Assembly: GCA_949825045.1 (NCBI GenBank)
Contig: OX463815.1
Coordinates: 33,595,356-33,659,355, forward strand
Reading direction: 5' to 3'
DNA from: Argyresthia goedartella
Lineage: Eukaryota > Arthropoda > Insecta > Lepidoptera > Argyresthiidae
Length of the DNA stretch: 64,000 nucleotides
How positions within the stretch are numbered: the first letter of the stretch is position 1; each line of letters starts with the position of its first letter. The notes under the pieces were generated by a model that saw only the letters and a program-made list of their open reading frames with translations, searched no databases and was not told where the DNA came from. Positions 53,901 through 60,274 of this stretch are shown piece after piece. A program made the translations under genes and the position numbers.

Positions 53901-56609
53901 GGCAGCCGCGGGCGCAACGTCTCATAGAGGGCGCTGGTGACAATCATTAAGGAGACTACTCACATTCCTCAGCGCGTTGGCGGAGTAGTGCGTGGGCTGC
54001 CGCGGGCGCAACGCCTCACAGAGGGCGCTGGTGACCATCACGAAGAAGATTACTCACATTCCTCAGCGCGTCGTGTATGTTCTCCGCGGAATAGTGCGTT
54101 GGCAGCCGCGGGCGCAACGTCTCATAGAGGGCGCTGGTGACAATCATTAAGGAGACTACTCACATTCCTCAGCGCGTTAGCGGAGTAGTGCGTGGGCAGC
54201 CGCGGGCGTAACGTCTCATAGAGGGCGCTGGTGACCATCACGAAGAAGACTACTCACATTCCTCAGCGCGTCGTGTATGTTCTCCGCCGATTAATGCGTG
54301 GGCAGCCGCGGGCGCAACGTATCAGACGCTCAGCTTCTCCACGTACCTTCCCTTTCAGAAACTGCATCTTTTGTGCGTTAGACAACGAAGCATTCTTGTG
54401 AATAGTTTCAGTAAAGAGGTCTTTAAAAGACATCCACTGGTTGTAGTTTCCATGATATACCGGTACCTCCATTTTAGGGGTTGTTTTGTCTCTGTGGGTT
54501 TCTGACCACATTTTTGAATTAAGGTTCTTTTTCAGTTTATTATACTGCTTCTCGTTGTTGTTAAATAATGCCTCGAACTGTTCATTATCCTCTTCATTAA
54601 GCAAACCTTCTAGTTCCCAATGCAATGAGTCGATTGTCGACCAACGCGTTTCCAAAGTCTTCAGAGCATCTTCAAACTCCCATTTCTCTGTTATCGCCTC
54701 TACATCTATGTTCGTAATTGTTCGCTGAAAAGCCTTGTAGTTAGCCGTCTGCTTACGCAGCTTGTCGTCTAATTTTTTGTCAATGTTAGTGATCTCCTTC
54801 GACGTTCCAGATGTTTGTTGTTGTAGCTTCACATATTTCTCCAAATAGGCTAATGTTTCATAGTAAAATATTTTTGTTGTCTCGTAATGTTCTCCTTTGA
54901 AATAATCGTGCGATTTATCTTCATACTGACAAAGGATGAGATGATTCGCGTGAAATTCACGAAACAGCTCCGTCAGTTTCTCAATCCTTTTACTTGCTAT
55001 GGTTGGCTTACTCTCAGTTTTTTCTTTTTTGAAGTTGACCAGCAATTTCTCCATGGCTGCCGTCGTCTCCACTTGTTTGCTCATTAATTCCTCCATTGTT
55101 GGTTGTTAATGTTTTCTGTCGCTCTTGGAATGTTAAGATAATTGTTGTTGTTTAATGTTAATGTTCTCCGACTCTCTCGAAATGTTTAGATGTTTGTTGT
55201 TCGGCACTCACTCCTTTTTTGCTGATTACCCGGCGAGCTTCACACGTCAAGTTTGCCCTTCTCAATCCAACTGGTGGAACCCGCTTCTGGGAAGCCAGTG
55301 AACCGATTGCAATCACGCACGAAGTCCAACCGAGTGGCTCGAAGGACCAATGTTTGGGTTGATGCCTTGTTGGGGTTGTTGATTGATACACAATGTTAGC
55401 TTGAACACTGAAGTGACTTTAATTCACGAATAGTTAATGAGGAAATGTTGAAATGTTATGAATGCACCCGTCACGCGCGGATCCGTAAAATGCACTGAAA
55501 ATAAGTAATCGCGAGTGGCCGACTATACAGGCGTCAGCAAAAGGTGTTCGGTTCCCGAACAAGGAGACTACTCACATTCCTCAGCGCGTTGGCGGAGTAG
55601 TGCGTGGGCAGCCGCGGGCGCAACGCCTCACAGAGGGCGCTGTTGACCATCACGAAGAAGACTACTCACATTCCTCAGCGCGTCGTGTATGTTCTCCGCC
55701 GATTAGTGCGTGGGCAGCCGCGGGCGCAACGTCTCATAGAGGGCGCTGGTGACAATCATTAAGGATACTACTCACATTCCTCAGCGCGTTGGCGGAGTAG
55801 TGCGTGGGCAGCCGCGGGCGCAACGTCTCATAGAGGGCGCTGGTGACCATCACGAAGAAGACTACTCACATTCCTCAGCGCGTCGTGTATGTTCTCCGCG
55901 GAGTAGTGCGTGGGCAGCCGCGGGCGCAACGCCTCATAGAGCGCGCTGGTGACAATCATTAAGGAGACTACTCACATTCCTCAGCGCGTCGTGTATGTTC
56001 TCCGCCGATTAGTGCGTGGGCAGCCGCGGGCGCAACGTCTCATAGAGGGCGCTGGTGACAATCATTAAGGAGACTACTCACATTCCTCAGCGCGTTGGCG
56101 GAGTAGTGCGTGGGCAGCCGCGGGCGTAACGTCTCATAGAGGGCGCTGGTGACCATCACGAAGAAGACTACTCACATTCCTCAGCGCGTCGTGTATGTTC
56201 TCCGCGGAGTAGTGCGTGGGCAGCCGCGGGCGCAACGCCTCATAGAGCGCGCTGGTGACAATCATTAAGGAGACTACTCACATTCCTCAGCGCGTCGTGT
56301 ATGTTCTCCGCCGATTAGTGTGTGGGCAGCCGCGGGCGCAATGTCTCATAGAGGGCGCTGGTGACAATCATTAAGGAGACTACTCACATTCCTCAGCGCG
56401 TTGGCGGAGTAGTGCGTGGGCAGCCGCGGGCGCAACGCCTCACAGAGGGCGCTGGTGACCATCACGAAGAAGACTACTCACATTCCTCAGCGCGTCGTGT
56501 ATGTTCTCCGCGGAGTAGTGCGTTGGCAGCCGAGGGCGCAACGTCTCATAGAGGGCGCTCGTGGACGGCGCGCGGGACAACCAGGCGCGGTACTCATCTG
56601 ATGTGAATA
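35523..56609 (-). CDS. RhoGAP100F: RhoGAP100F/Syd-1-like synaptic RhoGAP (C-terminal 11 exons)
   Basis: Eleven minus-strand exons join in phase to about 715 residues: 56482-56609, 53089-53332, 52075-52331, 51534-51719, 50134-50353, 48424-48624, 45635-45916, 44260-44340, 41664-41776, 37069-37307 and 35523-35721. In order they encode a linker ([20 protein letters not shown]), a Ser/Arg-rich region, a C2 domain ([16 protein letters not shown] to [17 protein letters not shown]), a RhoGAP domain with the arginine-finger region [12 protein letters not shown], and a Pro/Ser/Arg-rich tail ending [11 protein letters not shown]. Syd-1 proteins organise presynaptic active zones through neurexin and Liprin-alpha. 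The PDZ part would be upstream, beyond the window. Family assignment is strong; the symbol follows the Drosophila orthologue. Four introns hold exon-derived repeat arrays. Confidence 0.88.
35900..37068 (-). repeat. array of exon-10 3' ends with splice donors (about 10 copies)
   Basis: Ten imperfect units lie in the intron between exon 10 and the last exon. Most carry the [22 protein letters not shown] segment and an AG|GTAAGT-like donor; five long units also include the [14 protein letters not shown] part and five short units lack it. Joints fall at 'gcccagcag', which occurs both after the donor and (as gcccagtag) inside the exon. Confidence 0.85.
37069..37307 (-). CDS. RhoGAP100F: RhoGAP exon 10, tail
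   Basis: 239 nt between acceptor GCTTCCGCAG and donor CGAG|GTAAGT. It encodes [39 protein letters not shown] and [16 protein letters not shown], a likely phosphorylated SP/RS-rich tail. Its 3' part is repeated downstream. Confidence 0.75.
37308..39542. other. intron 9 of the RhoGAP gene, unassigned part
   Basis: It contains a C-rich run near 37489, a weak relative of the agggttccgta element near 37650, and open frames at 37865-38215 and 38989-39216 without recognisable domains. No gene is called. Confidence 0.4.
39545..40861 (+). mobile_element. 1317-bp mariner (DD34D), full length but defective
   Basis: Inverted ends starting 'ttaggtccttacatatgaaa' are flanked by TA on both sides (39543-39544 and 40862-40863). 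It inserted into intron 9 of the RhoGAP gene, in the opposite orientation. The ends and size suggest a cecropia-type mariner, but I cannot confirm the subfamily. Confidence 0.88.
39734..40685 (+). pseudogene. broken DD34D mariner transposase
   Basis: The first frame encodes [20 protein letters not shown] and the helix-turn-helix region, then reads into a small inverted duplication near 39955-40010 and stops at 40042. A second frame holds [23 protein letters not shown] and [13 protein letters not shown], the catalytic set with 34 residues between the last two Asp. The frame change and inversion make it inactive, though all three catalytic residues survive. Confidence 0.85.
41464..41640 (+). 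mobile_element. SINE family B, head missing
   Basis: It starts at 'tgcaaatatttgtttgatg' and continues to 'ggggctagatcaatgtgtg', matching the body at 19898-20060. It ends about 25 bp before exon 9 of the RhoGAP gene. Confidence 0.75.
41664..41776 (-). CDS. RhoGAP100F: RhoGAP exon 9, tail
   Basis: 113 nt between acceptor GTGTTTAG and donor ACAT|GTGAGT. In the inherited frame it encodes [19 protein letters not shown] and returns to phase 0. Another frame is also open and Ser-rich, so the frame rests on phase consistency. Confidence 0.6.
41881..42947. mobile_element. 1067-bp non-autonomous DNA transposon, unknown family
   Basis: The ends 'aggccgcgttcacactgaac' and, inverted, 'aggccgcgtccacactgaac' differ by one base. 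The interior has no transposase. It lies in intron 8 of the RhoGAP gene. A clear target duplication is not visible. Confidence 0.7.
42985..43625. repeat. partial tandem copies of the 'tatctacacacgtatcataa' element
   Basis: A segment 'attttactttcgggaaaaat' plus 'atttctgctacgtta' and 'tctacacacgta' occurs three times (about 42990, 43280, 43345). The last leads into a 180-bp element (43387-43566) with inverted ends like those at 30656-31012. Confidence 0.75.
44260..44340 (-). CDS. RhoGAP100F: RhoGAP exon 8, tail
   Basis: 81 nt between acceptor GTTTGTAGACAG and donor AAG|GTACAC. In the frame set by exon 7 it encodes Arg/Pro/Ser-rich sequence ([20 protein letters not shown]) with no stop. It is supported by phase and splice sites, not by homology. 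Confidence 0.65.
44459..44785. repeat. 31-bp minisatellite in RhoGAP intron 7
   Basis: About ten copies of 'gttcgtgcgtttgctaggtt' plus 'ttatggatagt', with small deletions. It is not derived from an adjacent exon. Confidence 0.88.
44786..45634. other. intron 7, unassigned
   Basis: AT-rich sequence between the minisatellite and exon 7, with no recognisable element. Confidence 0.4.
45635..45916 (-). CDS. RhoGAP100F: RhoGAP exon 7, end of RhoGAP domain
   Basis: The 282-nt exon encodes [37 protein letters not shown] and [10 protein letters not shown]. The NKM/L...A...PPL pattern is the C-terminal RhoGAP motif. Confidence 0.95.
46338..46506. mobile_element. fragment of the 'agggttccgtacc' MITE-like element
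   Basis: It matches the first ~140 bp of 28599-28985 ('agggttccgtaccc', 'tgtcaccaggctgtatctca') with an expanded run of 'gtcc' repeats. Confidence 0.75.
46517..47872 (-). pseudogene. mariner element, broken transposase (minus)
   Basis: The transposase starts at about 47676 ([20 protein letters not shown]), shows a helix-turn-helix with [10 protein letters not shown], then breaks. The second part has [11 protein letters not shown] and [17 protein letters not shown]; the last part runs to 46571. At least two frameshifts and a missing stretch are present. Imperfect inverted ends ('gtcaagaaagtaccgggaa' and its 'gtcaaaaaagtatcgggaa' partner) bound the element. It lies in RhoGAP intron 6, same strand. 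Confidence 0.8.
48226..48392 (+). mobile_element. SINE family A, 5' truncated
   Basis: It runs from 'aaaacatcgtgaggaaacc' to 'gtgggcacaattgtgcctct' and an 'atgttatgtt' end, about 30 bp before exon 6 of the RhoGAP gene. Confidence 0.78.
48424..48624 (-). CDS. RhoGAP100F: RhoGAP exon 6, arginine finger
   Basis: The 201-nt exon encodes [20 protein letters not shown], where YRLCG(S) holds the catalytic arginine of RhoGAP domains, and [19 protein letters not shown], the conserved LK.YLRELP.PL block. Confidence 0.95.
48700..48775. repeat. short direct repeat in RhoGAP intron 5
   Basis: Two adjacent copies of 'gaatcctgagcgtaacgaag' with the following 'gattc'. Confidence 0.7.
49498..49925 (+). mobile_element. 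RTE-type LINE 3' end with long (tataa)n tail
   Basis: It encodes the C-terminal RTE segment [15 protein letters not shown] and [18 protein letters not shown], and is followed by about 210 bp of pure 'tataa' repeats. A 9-bp direct repeat, gagaccagt, flanks it (49489-49497 and 49926-49934), consistent with target duplication. Confidence 0.75.
49935..50080 (+). mobile_element. second RTE-type LINE 3' remnant
   Basis: It has degraded coding 'aagaggattggcgccataga', 'gcctatgcacagcagtggaa' and a short 'atgatgatgat' tail typical of RTE 3' ends. It lies about 50 bp before RhoGAP exon 5. Confidence 0.6.
50134..50353 (-). CDS. RhoGAP100F: RhoGAP exon 5, C2 end and RhoGAP start
   Basis: The 220-nt, GC-rich exon follows acceptor TTGTCCCAG. 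It encodes [20 protein letters not shown] and [20 protein letters not shown], the first helix of the RhoGAP domain. Confidence 0.92.
50750..51533 (-). repeat. array of exon-4 3' ends with splice donors (about 6 copies)
   Basis: Units at about 50800, 50960, 51060, 51200, 51310 and 51425 repeat the [23 protein letters not shown] end of exon 4, the AAAG|GTAACA-like donor and a (ca)n/(tg)n run of variable length. Copies near exon 4 are most similar. All are within intron 4. Confidence 0.85.
51534..51719 (-). CDS. RhoGAP100F: RhoGAP exon 4, C2 domain
   Basis: 186 nt, phase 0 on both sides, acceptor AACACTGCAG, donor AAAG|GTAACA. It encodes [20 protein letters not shown] and [20 protein letters not shown]. 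The last ~75 nt recur in the array at 50750-51500. Confidence 0.9.
52075..52331 (-). CDS. RhoGAP100F: RhoGAP exon 3, start of C2 domain
   Basis: The 257-nt exon follows acceptor CACATTCCAG and has donor GTG|GTAAGT. It encodes [20 protein letters not shown], then [14 protein letters not shown] and [16 protein letters not shown], the first strands of a C2 domain. Confidence 0.9.
52519..52850 (+). mobile_element. two SINE family C pieces
   Basis: A diverged head at 52519-52600 ends 'ttcggtcttggatgttta'. A second at about 52710-52835 has 'gttcccaggttcgaatcccg' and 'ccaggtcttggatatttata'. Both resemble the copy at 17505-17660. Confidence 0.6.
52880..53037 (-). repeat. single partial copy of exon 2 in intron 2
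   Basis: It matches the last ~150 nt of exon 2 (from the [17 protein letters not shown] region to DINT) with scattered changes. The donor equivalent reads GAGTG|GTAAAC, so it is weaker than the real one. Confidence 0.8.
53089..53332 (-). CDS. RhoGAP100F: RhoGAP exon 2
   Basis: The 244-nt exon follows acceptor TCTAACACAG and has donor AGCG|GTAAGT. It encodes [18 protein letters not shown] through a Ser-rich stretch to [10 protein letters not shown] partial copy lies at 52880-53037. Confidence 0.8.
53370..53490 (+). mobile_element. SINE family A head fragment
   Basis: 'accaatgggataagtaattt' and the preceding 'gattagaatcccgatgctg' match the tRNA-like half of family A. Confidence 0.55.
53685..54320 (-). 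repeat. exon-1 array, distal block (6 units plus a partial)
   Basis: Units of 93-105 bp carry the [14 protein letters not shown]...DALRN-coding end of exon 1, donor AAT|GTGAGT and about 24 nt of intron ending CACCAG. Two unit types alternate: type B like the exon, type A lacking about 18 bp ('tcgtgtatgttctccgcg'). Confidence 0.88.
54321..55096 (-). pseudogene. BEL/Pao gag fragment embedded in the exon array
   Basis: An open frame starts [20 protein letters not shown] and runs through [20 protein letters not shown] to GEAERLI, the capsid-type start of a BEL/Pao Gag. It is Lys/Glu-rich with coiled-coil character. The frame then passes directly into array sequence at about 54320, so the rest of gag and pol is absent. 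It is from a different family than the element at 57064-64000. Confidence 0.8.
55097..55350 (-). other. BEL/Pao leader with primer binding site
   Basis: Immediately after the LTR the minus strand reads TTGGTCCTTCGAGCCACTCG, a typical insect LTR-element primer site, followed by an untranslated leader to the gag ATG at 55096. Confidence 0.6.
55351..55561 (-). repeat. 211-bp 5' LTR
   Basis: On the minus strand it starts TGTTCGGGAACC and ends CAACCCAAACA, directly before the primer site. No second copy was seen in the window. Confidence 0.6.
55562..56481 (-). repeat. exon-1 array, proximal block (9 units)
   Basis: It is the same as the distal block and contiguous with exon 1. Type A and B units occur in the order B/A/B/B repeatedly, suggesting multi-unit amplification. 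Nearly all donors are intact GTGAGT. Confidence 0.88.
56482..56609 (-). CDS. RhoGAP100F: RhoGAP exon 1 of the window
   Basis: The 128-nt exon follows acceptor GTTGTTGCAG and ends GAGGAAT|GTGAGT in phase 0. It encodes [20 protein letters not shown] and [15 protein letters not shown]. Its last ~75 nt are the source of the array downstream. Confidence 0.8.
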
Positions 56610-56611
56610 CT

Positions 56612-57063
56612 GCAACAACAACACATATATTATGTGAACTCAACTATAAACATAAACATTTCAATATTGGCACAGCTGTTGCATGTAACTATGGTGTTTG
56701 TACGGTGTAGTGGCCGCTAGTCTTGAAGATGTTATCGGAAGTTATGTTTAAGCTCTGGTAGCTATGATGGGTTCTTGTAGTTGTTGTAGTTAGTTAGAGA
56801 AAGATCACCAAAGTTCAGTAAAGCACTATATTGTCACTTAATAACACGAAATACAGATAAATTAGGCAAGTCTTTCTTGGTAGATGTTAACCCGATCAAT
56901 ATCGTATTGCTACTGCTTGTTTTTGTATAGGTACTAACGTCATGCTAAGTGCAACGCTAACAAATTAAAAGTAGGTCGTTATTAATTATGTACAAACTGT
57001 ACATCTTGGAAGCCCCAAGAAAAGATAAAAGTATGATAAGAAAGATTTGCCTTAACAATAAAA
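56612..57063 (-). other. intron segment that should contain the BEL/Pao 3' end
   Basis: It lies between the exon-1 acceptor and the envelope stop. AATAAAATTAATC-like AT-rich sequence is near 57056. No LTR boundary could be fixed because the matching 5' LTR is outside the window. Confidence 0.4.
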
Positions 57064-57417
57064 TTAATCAAAATTAAAAACTAAATTGTCTGCACCGAGA
57101 ATAAAGTCCCGCCGCGATGCATCCGCTCGAGGCGTCATCGGTCTCGGATTGCCCCGTGTTGGTTTTTGCTGATTCTGCAGTTCTGTGCTTATCGTTGATA
57201 GCTCGATTTGCTCGAGCCGCTCTCTGACTGCATTATGTTTTCTCGTACATTTTGGAAGGCAGCGAGTCTTCGCCACCCACACGATGCCGATGATGATGAG
57301 GACGGTGACCATCGAGTAGCCAACCACGTAGTGGTGCAGATCATGTCTTGTTAAGTTGGCGGGCAGGCTATTTTCCTTTCTCTTCTGAAATTCAACCTGT
57401 TCTCTGAGTTTCTTCAT
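57064..57417 (-). pseudogene. env transmembrane and cytoplasmic tail part
   Basis: It contains a hydrophobic membrane anchor (VVGYSMVTVLIIIGIVWVA) followed by a basic, Cys-containing tail. It is in the same frame as 57442-58401 and separated by a stop. Confidence 0.7.
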
Positions 57418-57441
57418 GTCAGCATTTTCGCTCGTAAGTTG

Positions 57442-58401
57442 TTAAGGCACCTTAGGATAGGTCAGGCTCACTATGTTGTTTACAGTAGAGTTTATTGTTG
57501 CTTCCGGAATGTTATAGTTTAATGTTGCATTACTTTTGTATTTGTTGTGTGCGAAGATGCTTAGATCATCGGACTGTAGCACACACCCCTGTGATATTGT
57601 TATGATAGCGGCAGATGTGAGCGTGTATGATGCGATGTCTTCGTTGCAGATAGTCCGTATAGTGCATGTCCCGCAGCATGTTGCCAGCCAACTGTTCGGT
57701 AGGTGCAACTCGATCCACTCTGTCTTGCACGACGCCGGTTTAACGTCACAGGGCAAGGTCGTTGTGTGACCCAGTAACTTTGCTTCGCACGGAGTTTTGT
57801 CAATGTTGTTATGAAGATTGTAGATCGGCACATTCTGTTGACAGATGTACTGGTCTTGATTGTGTACAGTACAGGAGCGTAAATTTTCATCAGTTATCGA
57901 CATGTAGGTATTCTTTTTGAAGTCTGTTGCTAGGTATGGGGTTCTCGGTTGGATTATGACTATTTCAGCGCCCATCTTGATCGGCAGTGGAATGATCCGA
58001 TATAGAGCGTAGTCCCCTTCCGCCACCAATGGTATTTGGATTTGACACAGAAAATAATTAGTTGTGACCCTAGCTCTGACCTTCAAAAGCTTGTATAATT
58101 CCTTGATGCTCTTCGTGACATCAGTGTCGCCCGGGATTGACAGGGTCTTCGGTAGTTGTTCGTTTATGTTTTTCAGTTGTTCCATTAACTTAGTAGGTGT
58201 AATCAAATGAACGTCAATGTGTCCTTGGTACACGTCAGTGAGGGTATTGAAAATTATTTCTTGTATTTTTTTCAAGTTGTTAATAAGCATGTAGGCTGAC
58301 AGGGATGCCGAGCTGAAGTAGGTTGTCGCCATTACGACTTCTAATTCTTCTTTAATTGTTGCAAAGTTAATGTTGGTTTGATTGATAAAGCCGTCGATCA
58401 T
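57442..58401 (-). pseudogene. env ectodomain part (F-type fusion glycoprotein)
   Basis: It is Cys-rich in its C-terminal half (WLATCCGTCTIRTIC) with N-linked glycosylation motifs (NAT, NST). It continues the fusion subunit after a frameshift near 58430. No membrane anchor before the stop. Confidence 0.7.
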
Positions 58402-58426
58402 GTTGAACTGTTGTTGTATATTATTT

Positions 58427-60247
58427 TCATTTTTCTTGAGTAAGTCGTTTTGGAGTTCGACTATTGAGGTCTGATTTTTTTATAAGTTGTAATAAGTATT
58501 TTTCGTTTTCTTGCACCGATTGAATATCATCTTGATATTTTTCCGCAAATCGCTGATCCAGCACCCCAAACAGGCTGTTTGCGACGTAGCCTACTCCGTC
58601 GATCAGTCCCCGTTTCTTCCTTCTCTCGCCTAGTTGGGCATGTGGAGACAGTAGTATAGTATTGTATGTTTTAAGTTCTTCGTTCTCGTAGTAAAGTTGA
58701 TCCAGTGTCGTTTTGCAGTATCTTGGGTCCGTTTTTTGGCAGAAATTATTAATGTCGTTGAGATATCCTTCCATTCGTCGAATTCCATCCCAGTAGTTAG
58801 TTAAGTTATAATACATGACTAATGTCCATTCATCGTGTGTAACTTGAAGCGCTCCTAGCTTATCGTAGTAAATCGGCCGCTCGGGTTCCACCTTGGTTAT
58901 TTGTGTTTTTGTTGAAGTTGCGTACGTTCCAGTGATGAATGTAAACATTAATAGCATCGTCGTCAGAACAGAGAAAGCCGCGTAGACCCTTTGAACCTTT
59001 CTTTGGGTTTTCATGTTATTGCTGTTCGGGTCCACATGTTTTTCGTCGTACTTTGTTCTGTTTTCATTCTTTTCCGATTCGGTAGGCAATAATGATAGTT
59101 TTGTTACGGGTCTTTTGATCGTTCCAGTTTGAGTTTTTAAAGTAGTTACGCGTACGTAGCCATCAGCGCCGGGGTGAACCTCCATCACACGTCCCATTGC
59201 CCATTTTGCGGGGGGGAGGTTGTCTTCCTTAACCAAGACAACGTCTCCTATCTTGATGTTTTTGTTAGGCTTGTTCCACTTGCATCTAGTTTGAAGTTGA
59301 TTTAGATAATAGTTTGACCAGTTTTTCCAAAATTGTTGTGCCATATGTTCAGTTAATTGCCAGCGGCGCCGTATGTCGATGCTCCTGATGTCCGTATAAT
59401 CCGATAACGGTGGTGTCAACGTTGCGCCACCGGTGAGGAAGTGCCCGGGTGTCAGGCAGTTGTAAAATTCCTCTGGATCTTCAGTTAAGGGGCACAGTGG
59501 CCTTGAGTTAAGGCATGCTTCGATTTTCGTTAGCAAAGTTAGGAACTCTTCATAGGTTAATTTCTGTTCCCCCAGTACTCGGCGAAGATGGTGTTTCATG
59601 GATTTGACCGCAGCCTCCCATAGTCCTCCGGCTGTCGGCCATGATGGTGCGTTAAACCGCCAAGTCACCTCCATTTTACTGATTTCGTTGAAGAATTTTT
59701 CAGTCATCATCTTCTTAAAGTCGACGAACTCTTGTCGAAGCACCCTTGAAGCTCCAATAAAGTTGGTTCCGCAGTCTGAATATACACATTTCGGCGTCCC
59801 GCGCCTAGCGCACATTCTCTGGAATGCGGCGAGGAATGTTTCCGTACTGAGATCGGATACAAGTTCAAGGTGTACAGCCTTCGTGGCCAAACACACAAAG
59901 ACTGCGATGTAGCCCTTGGATGTTTTCACTCCTCTTCCCTTGTTTAGTTTGATGTCAATGCTGCCCGTAAAGTCCACGCCGGTGTGCGTAAATGGCTTCG
60001 ATGGGGTGATGCGTTGCTTCGGTAAGTCTCCCATCAGTTGATAATTTTTATGAGGACCGAAGCGACGACATTGAACACAGTTGTGCAAGATGGATTTGAC
60101 GGCTCTATTGCCCCCGATTATCCAGTACCGCTGCCGTATGTATGTTAGTGTGAGCCGCGCTCCGCCATGCAATGTCGAAAGATGCGCGTGCTCGATCATA
60201 AGTTTTGTAAATCTTCCGTTGCGTGAGAGAATTACAGGATTTTTCAT
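58427..60247 (-). pseudogene. BEL/Pao integrase continuing in frame into env
   Basis: The integrase has a zinc-binding HHCC motif (HAHLSTLHGG ... NCVQCRRF), catalytic Asp in GVDFTGS and YSDCGTNFIGA, and Glu in GGLWEAAVKSMK, then a Trp-rich C-terminal domain. With no stop the frame continues into a signal-peptide-like stretch (VLTTMLLMFTFITGTYA) and a fusion-protein segment with a furin-type site (RRKKRG) and hydrophobic fusion peptide. This matches the F-type envelope class shared with baculoviruses and errantiviruses. Confidence 0.85.
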
Positions 60248-60274
60248 GCCACCTGGTAATATTGATTTGTTCAG

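Noticed and set aside
53937..56606. Repeated plus-strand frames in the exon-1 array
   Set aside because: Antisense of repeated exon fragments; GC-rich sequence without stops by chance.
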